From positions 62,001 through 126,000 of the forward strand of contig JASANG010002391.1 of NCBI GenBank assembly GCA_030248215.1: DNA of 64,000 nt, in the 5' to 3' direction. Under the pieces are notes generated by a model. It had not been told where the DNA came from, did no database searches, and worked only from the letters and a program-made list of their open reading frames with translations. The DNA comes from Enoplolaimus lenunculus (Eukaryota > Nematoda > Enoplea > Enoplida > Thoracostomopsidae). This document shows positions 13,001-24,224 of the stretch, in pieces. The translations under genes and the position numbers were made by a program. The stretch's first letter is position 1. The number at the start of each line of letters is the position of its first letter.

Positions 13001-16000
13001 CCCTCCCTCCCCATGACAGCAAATCCTGCATAGGCTCCTGGGCCGTTCGGCAATGTTTTTCATTTTTAAGCAACTGAAATATTAAAAACTTGTTACACAA
13101 ACCAATGTTATTGTTTCAGGTCACAAATCCCAGAACCGATTACGGACACGAAATATATTAATGTTTAGAAGTTTTGCGAATGGCACTGCGTTAATATTCT
13201 GGAACAAATTATAGATATAACTCAAATTTGTAACATACAAGATTCGGTTTCGGATTCGGTATATTAGCAATGGATTCGTTTCGGTCAAATCGTAAATTCG
13301 GTGCCACCCTGTACATGACCCAGAATTACAATTAAAACATCGTCAAACTCTCACCTTTCATACAGCAACAGGAGCAATGTGACCACAGCATCGAACAAAC
13401 AATTAAATTCCCACGCTCGTTCCATTTCTTCTACGCCGTTATCCGCACTAGTTATGTCATTAACTGGCATCCAACCTTTATCGCTACGTCCAGCACCACC
13501 AAATAACTGCTCTACTGTCTGGGGTTGAGACTCAGGATAAGCCAGCACCAACAGCCCGAGAGCTAAATCGCGCAAATCTCGTGCAACGTCAGGCAACTCT
13601 TTGAATGAAAATGGTGCCATAGATGAAGAAATTGCGTCGAATTCAGCAGCATATCTTTTTACGGAATCCGCAGTGTCTTTCTCTAAATCACTATCTGTCA
13701 AAGCGAGCAATAGCTTGCCAAACAGTACCGCAAATACGTGCAGGGGTGGCAAAATTGACGCACGTTCGCTTGGTGATAGCTCAGTTCCGGCTTGTAGTTC
13801 AGCTAGCAGCGGCCTGGGTTTGCCCGCAAACGATGGTCGTGTTAAATGCCTGAAAATATCAAAAATATACCAGAACGCCAAACAAATTCCTGCACACCGC
13901 AGCTGCATTCAAATGAATTTCTCTTAAAAAATTACCGCAATGTGTATCATTTAAACAGTTTTCGAACCAAAAATAGAACAATTTAAAACTTACAAAATTT
14001 CGCGCCATAAACCAGCTAAGAAATCGCGTTTAAACGGTAATCGATAAACAATTTTGCTTGGAGACTGTTGTGTCGGTAAGTACAGCAACGCATGCGCAAT
14101 TCGACATAGCTGATCTGAGCTGCCACAATTGATTATCAGATTGACAATTGCATCCGAATCAAGCATGACAATACATTCCTGAAAAAAATCTCTCAAATTC
14201 CATTTGTCTCTATGGTCTACAACAACCAACGAGATACAGCTTCTGCTAAATAACCACCCGATCCTTTCAAACTCGCCGCCAACTCTTAAAACTTCGCAAG
14301 AACGCAGCACAAACGAATTTTGAAATGTAATTCTTGACGGCATAAAACTCAAACTGTCTAATCTCAACAAATGAGAGAGCAAGAATTTCACATATATACG
14401 TTGTAACAAAGTTATGGCAAAAGCAAAACTACAGAAGAAATTCCCGCATTTTGAACTTTTCTCACAAAACACTTCTACGCAATATACAAGTTCTTGCTAA
14501 CTATAGGGCCCAACCCACTATGAGAAAGATAGAATGGAAAGCTTAGAGACTATTACACTTAAACCTGCGTTTACTATTAGGCTTAGGCTTAGTGTGCCAA
14601 TTCTTATGGTTGCGCTATACTTTTTACTGCGCCACTAGAAACCTATTACCGCATAATACTGTTTGCATACACAGCAAATAACCTGCAGTATCAAAGCGCT
14701 ATAAGCTCTAGCTCCATCATTAAATTCAACTTCCATTGCGTTGTTTTCATGGTAATTGTTATTGCTGTAAATCTCACTCGCCAATTTTGCATTTGATTGC
14801 AACACGGGTACGCATGCAACAAGTTGCGTTGCAATAGCGTTTGCAAGTGCCCAACCAAATACAGTCAACTCGTTCGCGCTTTTATTTCTACAATATACAC
14901 AATAAAAAATAGCAACTAATGTTAGTTTAAGAGTCGTTACTGCAGTTCAAACAATTTCTCAAGCCTAAACATCAGCGTAAGTATAAGTCTAAAACTAGGC
15001 CTAAGCCTGACCAATCACAGTCAAAATCGTAAGCCTACACAATTGCTGTCCCTTTAAAAACCGGAAACAACTTAAAGTACCATCGACCAAGTCATCAATG
15101 ACAAAATACACATCATCTTTAAATTTATACAAACAACACAAAAAAGTTTCATAGGTTTAAAGGCATTTGTTAACTTAAGTATCGGAAACTGCCTACAAAG
15201 TCTAAGAAGCGGTCCAGTCTCTAAGTATTACAAACGACTCAAACAAATCACTGACACTCAAAACTAACCTAAACTTGTTTTTAAATAGATACCCGATATC
15301 CGTAACTTATTTGCCCGTAAACTACCTCGGCTACCTTCACACACAACAAAACAATCACGTTGCGCACCTAACCAAACTTAGTATCATCCACAGCGAATTC
15401 AAAGCGCAACCCGGCTTTAGTTGAATAGTACTTTCACCCAGCAGCTCACAAAGCTGAGCAATTGGGAACTCTTGCCATTCGGCTAAGGCTGGAATCAAGA
15501 AAAACTGAATTTGGCACGGCATCATAATTTCATCGCATCCGCCAAGATTAACAGACGATCCTTCAGAAGCCGGTACAACTAATGATTGCCAAAAAGCCTT
15601 TAGCCGGTTTCGAAATGAACAACCGCTACCATCTTTATTTGGGGTTTGCTTTACAAGCATTTTTTCAGCGTTGTAACTATAGCCGCTGGCGCTGACATCG
15701 CCGAATGTGCGAAGTGACTTGTTGCTAATAGCAGTTGAATGCAAATAGCAACTGCAATACAATGAGCAAAGTGCATTTTGATAATACTGCAAGAGCGACT
15801 CGGCCAGCGGAGTTGGTGAAGACAGGCAAGGCTCAGTCAGATCAGATGGCACACGAAATGTCAAAACCTGGAATATTAAATAAAGCAAACTTTAAAATCG
15901 TTATAAAGACAAATATATACCGACAGCACATATACGCGATCGGTATACCATTATTCAATGTGCAGTAAAGTTAGCATTGGAACACTGCTATATCTCCCTC

Positions 16001-17588
16001 TGATGAAACAAAGATTTTTTCAATATATAAGTATCAGGGTGCAAAGCGGAACTGTATTATACCGGAATCGGAACAAATTTATATATACCGAAATCTGGAT
16101 CGGAACTACAAATTTTTGTGACTATACGGATAATTTGTATTAACAAGTATAATATTGATTTAATGTGTCTGTTGGCTGACAACAATTCTCAAAAACGTCG
16201 CAAGAACAAATTGGCAATCATTTTTTGGCTCTGTAGAGATAAATTACAATGATTGATAGAAAACAATTTGATAAATGATGCAGAATTTTTATACAACATA
16301 TCACAGCAAGTAGGCCTAAAATTAAAGTATGGAAATTCCCATTCTGATTGATTGTGCAATCGGAATCGGAATCGGAATTCGTTTTGAATCGGAATTCTAA
16401 TCGGAATCGGAATTCCGATTGTACCCTGATACGTATGTATAAAAGCAGGAACGAATTCATCACTTATATACATAAACTGCACAACTTAAAGCATAGCAAA
16501 TAAAAACGACTTACACTACGTAGAGCGTGAAAATAAGCAGCACCCCCACATCTGGCCAATATCTCGCACTTGGCTTTCGACTCTTCGTTCGCACTGACAT
16601 TGCGCTCACCACCAACTACCGTATACAACTCAAACGCGCGTAATAGCATAGCTAATGATTCGAGCGATTGCGGTGCCAATTGTGTCAACTGATCACATAT
16701 ACAAACACATATAAACTTAGCGATGCAATCAAGTGATGTCACTTTGATCGGTTTTACTGTTGCACCTGTAGGCACGTTTAAATCACAGGTTTCTGCCCGC
16801 AGTTCTTGCATTACTGCTGAGTATTGAGAAATGATATATTTACACGCCGCGCACACACGAACTGAGTCTGTTGTAATATTAGTACGATAAAATTTGGTCA
16901 ATTTTCTAATTTGTTGCAACGCGACATGCACTTTTGGCACTACAGCATTTCCAATTTTCACTTTCACCTGTCTCTTTGTATCGATTTCACATGTGTTGGT
17001 TGTCATTTCGTTCTCACGAGGCATTTGCACGCAGGTCGAAGACGGTATTTCGAATACGTTGTCAAATTGCCCTCTAAGAACATCGTTAAATCGCTTACGT
17101 ACAATGTACCCTTTGAAATGGCGCTGAATGCACGAGGCGGCATCATTGAATGCCCTGCTCTGTATTCTCCGTTCGCGTTCGCTTTGTACTTTCTAAAAAC
17201 GATTTTAACATGTTGCCTCACAATCGTGAATTAAAATAATTTTGGTTATATGGATTACATCTGTACATGTCTTCTGACCCTTTGCATATGGACCGATATT
17301 TTTCCAGCTAATGCAAAACGTCAAACAACAAGTATGATTCCTTTTACTTGCACGTAAAAATTAGTTTAGTGTTTTTGTATATTTTAGATATGAAAAATAC
17401 GAGCGATCGAACCTATATATCAATGCGTTAAAATAGCAATTAAAATTACGTATCCATCATTTAATAACAGCAAGTGCATCCAATTATCCTAAAAATACCT
17501 TCAGAAATTCATGTTTTCTGACGAAGTCTTCTTTTGGATACGGTCGCGTGGAACGACCTTCAAATAAATAATTATTAAACCCAGCCAT
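7026..17588 (-). CDS. UBE3C: HECT-type E3 ubiquitin-protein ligase, UBE3C-like
   Basis: Fourteen exons join in frame: 17499-17588, 16515-17192, 15368-15867, 14683-14887, 13994-14178, 13355-13849, 12366-12498, 11155-11428, 10693-10824, 10053-10203, 9469-9671, 8148-8441, 7772-7894, 7026-7204. They give 1213 residues (human UBE3C 1083). Exon 2 has an arginine-rich helix and an IQ motif (residues 52-62, [11 protein letters not shown]), as in UBE3C. The HECT domain shows [48 protein letters not shown] and [16 protein letters not shown]. The catalytic cysteine is near residue 1181, and the C-terminus is FELS. UBE3C transfers ubiquitin from E2 to substrate and extends chains at the proteasome. Exons 3-6 are the least conserved and rest mainly on phase agreement. 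The donors of exon 4 (GTTATT) and exon 3 (GTGCGC) are weak. Introns carry several MITEs. Confidence 0.93.
7338..7708. mobile_element. Family F MITE (CAGGGT ends), copy F1
   Basis: It lies in the last intron of the HECT gene. The left end is 'cagggtgctaagcagaact', followed by 'attataccggaatcgg'. The right end is 'attacggttgcaccgtg', an imperfect inverse. The copy at 16035-16428 shares the interior 'ggataatttgtatt', so the two are the same family. Confidence 0.7.
8491..8560 (+). repeat. tRNA-like Pol III promoter sequence (tRNA pseudogene or SINE head)
   Basis: 'tagctcagtgg' matches the A-box consensus and 'ggtgcgagacc' matches the B box, about 33 bp apart, typical of a tRNA. The anticodon and acceptor stems do not pair well, so a functional tRNA is unlikely. 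It lies in a HECT gene intron. A tRNA-derived SINE head is the best reading. Confidence 0.45.
11600..11905. repeat. Foldback-like repeat in HECT intron 7
   Basis: Inverse pairs are visible: 'gacattaaaattatc..aaagtatagcgc' on one side and 'gcgacgctatacttttcg' on the other, with a further 'gacattaaacttatt' copy at the left. A related 'gcgctatactttttac' lies near 14612. It is non-coding; the ends are not resolved. Confidence 0.4.
16035..16428. mobile_element. Family F MITE, copy F2
   Basis: This is the best-preserved family F copy, in HECT intron 2. The left end 'cagggtgcaaagcggaact' and right end 'aattccgattgtaccctg' are inverse. The interior has repeated 'aatcggaatcgg' and 'ggataatttgtatt'. 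It is non-coding. Confidence 0.75.
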
Positions 17589-17929
17589 TTAGCACTATTA
17601 ATGAATTACACTTCTTAAAATCATACGTAACTTACATTTCTCGATTACACAGAATAAACTGAAAACAATGATACTGCAATTCGTCTGCAAATTCGATGTA
17701 CTGTGTGTGCAGTAGAAAAAATTTAGTTTTACGTCATTAATCAATAATACAAATCAAAATAAACCAAAATTCATTTTTGTCTACTCAGCATGCATTACAC
17801 ATATTGGCTTGAATTCCAACATAAGTGCTTACATGCCCTTATTTTCAACAAGGTCGTCCCTTAACCGTCCATCCTATTTTCGACTGGATACCGTGTTCGT
17901 AGCGCGGCAGTTTACCATTGCGTCCACGG

Positions 17930-18070
17930 AGTAGCCCCCATGTCAGTCTAGGTAGGATCCGGGACATCAGACCTTTTACTAAGCAGCTGGAAAAGCGGGC
18001 TAAAGCGGGGATCAAACTCTCAGCCTATGGATCCTTAAGCGAGCATTCCACCACTGCGCCATGTGGCCCA
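17930..18070 (-). repeat. tRNA-derived SINE-like sequence
   Basis: Read on the minus strand, 'tggcgcagtgg' fits an A box and 'agtttgatccc' fits a B box at tRNA spacing. The sequence between does not fold into a good anticodon arm. This indicates a tRNA-derived repeat rather than a working tRNA gene. Confidence 0.5.
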
Positions 18071-19479
18071 CCTCTCCAACTGCATTTTTCGTCGACTATT
18101 TGTGTCGACCGTACAACCAAATGTGCACTGCATTTATTGCATATGCACTTGGACAAGCATGTTTCACATGCTTACAAAGTCTGCGCTAATTTTGAGCTAC
18201 TAGTGGTAACTTTATAATAGGACCGTTCGCACCTAAAGGATTTGAAAGTTTATAGAAATTTGACCCGTAAAGTTCTCTTTTTCTTGCCAAAATCGACTTC
18301 AGTCAGAGGTCGAATTCAGATGTATTTGTCCAACGCAACCATTGTCTGTTGTAGACTTTGCTATATGACAGTACTAGCCACGTATTTATTGGAAATTGGC
18401 GGATCCAATCATTAAAAAGTTGGAGTGCCAAAATTTAACCATGAAATTTTATAAAATATTTTGCGCAGGGTTAAATACACGACACCTATGTCTTCGAATG
18501 AACTCTCCACTACCATATTATCGTTTAATAAATCTCTATTTGCATGAATCATTCTAGCATGTTTTCTGAAGAATAATTCCCTGGTTCGAACATTTACGAT
18601 ACCTTTCACCAACTGGTAATTAGGTGCTACCTACACGGATTTGAAAATTTGGGCTCTTGAGCGTTAATTTGAAATGTGGGAGAAGAGGCGTACAAGAGTC
18701 AGAAAACGTTTTTTAAATTAAATGGTAGCCCAAAAGTATAAAACGGACTGGCAACAAAATCTCGATGTTTAAGGCTTGCGGCCCCCTCTTACTACACCCT
18801 CTTATACGGGTCCCTACAGTGTTTGTCTTTTATATTGCAGACATCGTCTTCAAAGTTAAGACATTTATAGCGTTAAAAAATTAAGTGAACTAACAGGTTG
18901 GTTTACTCTTAAACTAGTTTTAAATTTTACATATTTTTAGCTTAAGCTAAGCTTTTTGAACTTTTAGATACACATCATTTCTGAGCTGGATTTGCTACTT
19001 TAACCAAAAGTGAATAAATACAAGAGTGTGCAACTTTTGAGGTTTGGCGCGGTAGAAAATGTTCCAGCCGGCGTTGCGTTTTTAGCCGACCCCACTTTGT
19101 TTAGAAGGGGGGAGAATTGCCGGATATCCGCATATGAAAAAATATCCGATGCCCATCACTAAAAACAAAAAATTATTGAAGGCCTTGATTTACAAGATTT
19201 CAATTCTAAAAGTCCAGGGGCGTCCGTAGAAAATTATATATGGGAAGGCCCTGTGTGATTTTGGTTGTGCCCTAACAATTGCAAGTCAAGACTGTTTTAC
19301 ATTTTGAGAATATGTGCCAATTGATTTATTCAAACGAATGCGCAAAATTATACTTTTATTTTAAATCAAAGCCCAAGTCAAGCGTAAATGTGGTTGAAAA
19401 GTGTACAATAAGACAAATATCGGACATTCGGCCCATGTTTAACTTTGATGGACGTACCGTTTTTAGCGGACTTTAATAC

Positions 19480-19610
19480 AGTAAACTTAAGCTTTAGACT
19501 AAAGCGTGTTTGCTTAGGCGTAGGTATAGGAGTAGTTGATGGCTTATCCTTACGCTGAGGCATTTGGTTTGGAATATGCTAATACAATACTGTTACGCCC
19601 CTGAAGTAAC
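19480..19610. mobile_element. Family A-related MITE fragment
   Basis: It contains 'cttaagctttagact', TTAGGC-like units and the family end 'ctgttacgcccctgaagtaac'. The left terminus is not recognisable. It sits just downstream of the rhodanese-fold gene stop, so it may lie in that gene's 3' UTR. Confidence 0.55.
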
Positions 19611-19683
19611 TGTCGCAGTAGATAGAAAACGAGGGTTTTACCCGGTGAGGTTTTTGGGAAAATTAACCAAATTCGGTCACATT

Positions 19684-22600
19684 TTAGACTGCATCACTCT
19701 GCCGCTGGCTCCATTCAACCCAGCCGCCTTCATACAATCGAACGTCGTATCGCAACTGATACAGTACAAAATAGACCAAACTCGACGGTAATATGTCATC
19801 ACCATAGACAACGGTCAGTTTTTCTGGTGATATTTGCCGTTCGTAGAGTATTTTTCGAATTTCGTCAAAATCACGAATCAAACCATTGGTGTTAGCGTCT
19901 GCAACCAACAAATCAGACGGAAAATGTACCGCACCGTTAATTGCACCTGCAAATTTTGCATTTACATCTTGCGTGATACCGGTGTAACGTTCTGTACTTC
20001 GAACGTCCAGAATTTGATACGAATCTGCATTTTTCGTTGCGATTAGTCGTGTTAGCGCTTCAAAATCGATCGAAGTCGTCGGATCCCAGCCTGATCCTGT
20101 AAAGCCGCCGCGTTTCGGTCTTTCCGCAGGCCGACCTGTTTCAGTAAGGCCTTGATCGGCGTGAACTCGAGCCCATTCATTATAACCGCCTTGTAAGACG
20201 GATACCCGAGGAATGCCATACGTTTTGAAAATCCACCAAACCCATGTTGCCATTGATAATGGACTAGCTAATCCGCCATGGTTATAGACAACAATATGAC
20301 ACGTGTCACTAACGCCCAACGAGCGTATATATTCAGTAAACGTACGCGGATGAGCCAAAACTTGAAATCCGGCTTGATTTAGCACCAGAGTTGAAATTGG
20401 GCTAAAGTATCGGGCAGATGTGATATGTTCGGTTTCGTATAACGCTTCTGTACCAACTTCGAACAAGCAGACGGCAGATGAGCCACTGAGCAAATTGGCG
20501 TGTAGACGTTCCGAGGTAATTAAATCGTAGTGACCAGGGGGAGCTTTGAATGCACTTACCCCCGGCGCTACTATCGAGTGACTGTTGTCATGGCTTTGAA
20601 CCTAAAATTAGTAGAGTACTGTGTCAACCGAAATCAAATGTACAAAGCACACTGTAAATCGCCAACGAGTTTATCAGTTAACTCCGCTAGCGAGTTGGTC
20701 ATTTCTGAGTTAACATCTCAGTAAACATTAACGTACACTGAGCCGTGCTCATTTTCGCACTGAGTTTAGTTCATTCCATATGAGTTGATTTAATTAATTC
20801 AGAAATAGTATTAATTCAGACTAAGTGATTCAATTCATTTTCAATTGAAATCAATTCATTTGAAATTACAGCGATGTGGAATTTCAAGTGATTCAATTCA
20901 TTTTCAATTGAAATCAATTCATTTGAAATTACAGCGATGTGGAATGTCAAGTGATTCAATTCATTTTCAATTGAAATCAATTCATTTGAAATTACAGCGA
21001 TGTGGAATTTCAAGTGATTCAATTCATTTTCAATTGAAATCAATTCATTTGAAATTACAGCGATGTGGAATTTCAAGTGATTCAATTCATTTTCAATTGA
21101 AATCAATTCATTTGAAATTACAGCGATGTGGAATTTCAAGTGATTCAATTCATTTTCAATTGAAATCAATTCGTTTGAAATTACAGCGATGTGGAATTTC
21201 AAGTGATTCAATTCATTTTCAATTGAAATCAATTCATTTGAAATTACAGCGATGTGGAATTTCAAGTGATTCAATTCATTTTCAATTGAAATCAATTCAT
21301 TTGAAATTACAGCGATGTGGAATTTCAAGTGATTCAATTCATTTTCAATTGAAATCAATTCATTTGAAATTACAGCGATGTGGAATTTCAAGTGATTCAA
21401 TTCATTTTCAATTGAAATCAATTCATTTGAATTTACAGTGATGTGGAATTTCAAATTCACACCGCTTGCCATATATGAGCAAAACCAGATGACGTCATGT
21501 GCCAGTGTCATATACCAATGAAGCTATAGTTCATCCTTGCATGGAATGGATCTGAACTGGTATTCTATGACACATCAAAACTGGTTAAATATTTATTAAG
21601 TACGATTATAATACACTGTAAATTTCAGTGAGTTGATTTTTAATTCAGAATGAGTCGAATCACTCAGTATGAATGTGGACTGTCAGAACTCACAATCATG
21701 AGTTGATTCAATTAATTTTGAGTTAATTAATCAACTCACTCAGAGTAAACTCATTTCAGAGTGGAATCAACTCAACCGAGAGTGAGTTAATGTTTACTGA
21801 TATTTACTCAAAAATAACAAACTCGCTAGTTGAATTGATTAATCAACTCATCGGAATTTAGTGTAGAAACGATAAAATGATTAAGTAATTGGTTAGCACA
21901 TGCTCAATCATGAAATCGTACTTCAGTAGGGTTTCAGAAACCCAGTTACTCTGTAAATTCCGATGAGTTAATCAACTCCAGACACCGAATTAGGCCCATG
22001 TAAAGATCACGGCGGAACGTTTCTCTGTGGGACTGCAATAGAGTATTGCTTAAGCTTTAGACTATTTTATGCTTGGCTTAGGTTTAGGCTTAGGCTTAGG
22101 AATATGCTCATTCTTACGCTTAAGCTTAGGCTTAAACTTAGGCTTAGGTTTAGGCTTGGGCTTACGCTTAGGAATATGCTTATAATACTGTTCCGCTCCT
22201 GTTCCTTTAATACATTGGCCAAAACAGAAACCGAAAACATTAAAAAGTTTTACGTTTGTTACCGTATGAACTGACGATGAATGCAAACCGCCAGATATAA
22301 AAAATGCAATTAATGCAATAATAACAATAATTAATAGAACAATAAACAACGCGATCAAACAAATCATCCAGCAGTTCCAAGTTGGCTTCTGAAACAAAAA
22401 ACCAAAAATAAAATAAATTTCACTTAAAAATACGACGAAAATCAAAATGGGACAGTTGCAAAAACTTGAACGTGTGAATGCTTTTACAAATTGTATATTA
22501 CATTTCCTAAACAGTCAATATTTCAGTATCAAAGCATACATAATTTTTTGGCGTTTGAAATACTTGGAAGAATTGACATTTTATTCAAAACACCATTATT

Positions 22601-24224
22601 CTCGTCCGTTTTTGGTGTTTCCGCGGTCAAATTTATAGCGTATCCCGCACTGTAAATCCCAATGAGTTGATTAATCAACTCAGCTAGCGAGTTAGTTATT
22701 TGTGAGTTAATAACAATTAGCGTTAACTCACACTCTGAGTTGAGTTGATTTTCACTTTGAGTTCAATTGATTCCGGGTTTAGTTGAATAATTAACTCAAA
22801 GTGAGTTTTATTGACTGAGAATTCTGAGTTCTGAAAGTCCTAACTCATACTGAGTGATTGAGCTCGTTCTGAGCTAAAATCAACTCACTGGAAGTTACAG
22901 TGCATGATCGATTTTTCGTCATACCCAAATATCCAAATGAGAACGAAATTTCGTATAGTAATTGAAAACAAAAATATCGTATACCCAACAGAGTTGGCAA
23001 TATTTCATTTCGGGAGGGCATAACAACGTTTAGTGGCACTTTTGTACTTTTCAACCAAGCAGCACAAACGTGGAAATAACTTTGTCACATGTAACATAAA
23101 AGAACATTTTGTTTTCCTGTTTTAAAAACTAGTTTGTAGTGCGAAAATCTTTACGCCAATTTCGCCTTTTGTGTCTTAGGAAGGCTGCCGCCCGCCAGAA
23201 ACTCCTGCGATTTGAAGGGACTCTAAAAGCAAGATGCGGGTTGCCGCTCCCCAAGCCCTCTGCACTTAAACATTTAATTAATATTGAAACAGGAAAAATT
23301 ATGAAATACTTTTGAACTGTTTAGGCGGTTAATTATGACAATTGCCTAGTCCGTGGGTCTTTGGCGGTGGTAGCCCTTGATCATGCTTAGTACCCGTTAA
23401 AATCGCAGGGGGTTCAACGGGGGGTGCGGCATCTCTCCTAAAAACCAAATTGTTGGGACGAGGGTAAAGATTTCTACTGTGGCGGACAAATACAAAAATG
23501 CCCAAAACGTTTTTTGCAAGCATAGCTGGTCAGAATATTTTTCGACTTATTCTATAACCTCGAAACGTGCCATGATCCAGGCCTTTCCAAAAATAACCGC
23601 ACAAAAATTCCGATGCATCCAATCTCTCAGATCGCATCGAAACAAATTCGTAGATGTGTTACACATGGTATTTTAGAAAAATTACAAGAGTACAACGGGA
23701 TTTTGAAAAATTACAAGAGTACAACCGGATTTTGAAAAATTACAAGAGTACAACCGCATTTTGAATAATTACAAGAGTACAACCGGAGAGATCCGTCAAG
23801 AGTACAACCGGATTTTGAAAAATTACAAGAGTACAACCGGATTTTGAAAAATTACAAGAGTACAACCGGATTTCGAAAAATTACAAGAGTACAACCGAAG
23901 AGGTCTGTCATCGGTTTTCGGTAGAATTTCTGCCGGAGGTTGTGGCAATTTCGGTAGTGAAATTGTGCATCTGTTATACGTTGTTACCTCTTTCTCAACA
24001 ATTAATGTTCTGCCGACATCTTTTGGAGACGGTGCATAAAATGAACGTTCCTGAGTGTAGTAAATACGCGGTTGCTCTTTTGTTTCGACATACTCCATGA
24101 CATGTGACCCGGTGCATCCAGCACGAGGGGTGGTCGCATAACTTCGATGAGAGCTATGGTGATGCTGATGATGATACGCTCCCCCGGATGCTGAACCGCC
24201 TTGAGCTTCACCTTGTAGCGACAT
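19684..24224 (-). CDS. Predicted single-pass membrane protein with tandem rhodanese fold lacking the catalytic cysteine
   Basis: Three exons on the minus strand, 23988-24224, 22263-22388 and 19684-20601, all join in phase 0 and give 426 residues. Residues 1-79 are hydrophilic and rich in Gly, His, Ser and Tyr. Residues 86-110 are a strongly hydrophobic span with no preceding signal peptide, which suggests a type II membrane protein. Residues from about 145 to 426 match the two-domain mercaptopyruvate/thiosulfate sulfurtransferase fold: LITSERL, HIVVYNHGG, VLQGGYNEWAR, QILDVRSTERYTG and EGGWVEW. In active enzymes the second-domain loop begins with the catalytic Cys (as in CGSGVT). Here the loop reads YGDDILPSS, with Gly at the Cys position, so sulfur transfer seems lost. 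The rhodanese exon is certain. Its joining to the membrane exons rests on strand, adjacency, phase and a good branch-like acceptor (ctactaattttag). Otherwise two genes are present. Confidence 0.7.
20648..21440. mobile_element. Family G MITE copy G1, expanded by an internal minisatellite
   Basis: The left end 'cactgtaaatcgccaacgag' resembles the left ends of G2 and G3, and the right end 'gaatttacagtg' is inverse to it. Between them are GAGTT-rich modules and ten 63-bp tandem repeats. It lies in intron 2 of the rhodanese-fold gene. Confidence 0.65.
20824..21453. repeat. 63-bp minisatellite, about 10 copies
   Basis: The unit starts 'agtgattcaattcatttt' and ends 'gcgatgtggaatttca'. Ten nearly identical copies run head to tail, so expansion is recent. 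The unit length is divisible by three and lacks stops in at least one frame on each strand, giving long repetitive open frames that should not be annotated as proteins. Each unit contains 'gaaattacag', a variant of the G-element terminus. Confidence 0.92.
21614..21863. mobile_element. Family G MITE, copy G2
   Basis: The left end 'cactgtaaatttcagtgag' and right end 'catcggaatttagtg' are imperfect inverses. The interior is full of GAGTT/AACTC palindromes. About 250 bp, non-coding. Confidence 0.7.
21993..22220. mobile_element. Family A MITE, copy A2
   Basis: The ends 'ggcccatgtaaagatcac' and 'aatacattggcc' flank a run of 'ggcttaggcttaggc' type sequence, including the module 'aggaatatgctcattctt'. 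It lies about 40 bp beyond the donor of the membrane-span exon of the rhodanese-fold gene. Confidence 0.78.
22648..22902. mobile_element. Family G MITE, copy G3
   Basis: The left end 'cactgtaaatcccaatgag' and right end 'cactggaagttacagtg' are inverse. The interior shares 'gctagcgagttagt' with G1. It lies in intron 1 of the rhodanese-fold gene. Confidence 0.75.
23670..23975. repeat. 29-bp tandem array joined to a family E element end
   Basis: About eight copies of a unit 'attacaagagtacaaccgg' plus 'attttgaaaa' run to about 23900. They continue into 'ggtagaatttctgccggagg' and 'ggcaatttcggtagtgaaa', the interior of family E. The repeated 'gtacaaccgg' is the family E terminus, so the array probably arose by amplification of that end. 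It ends only a few bases from the exon 1 donor of the rhodanese-fold gene. Confidence 0.75.

Larger units (their letters stand above)
17589..19683. other. Intergenic region between HECT gene start and the rhodanese-fold gene
   Basis: This should hold the HECT promoter (right of 17588) and the 3' UTR of the minus-strand rhodanese-fold gene. It contains a tRNA-derived repeat (about 17930-18070), a short 'tatccgg' repeat near 19120 and a TTAGGC-related fragment (19480-19610). No exon was supported. Confidence 0.55.

Noticed and set aside
14000-14472. Full-length 160-codon minus-strand frame as one exon of the HECT gene
   Set aside because: Only 13994-14178 is taken as exon; a good acceptor (tttttttcag) at that point restores phase with the upstream exon, and the rest of the frame is intronic.
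20816-21511. Long open frames of 198 and 231 codons on both strands
   Set aside because: They are the translation of the 63-bp minisatellite inside an intron; opposite-strand openness follows from the unit length and composition.
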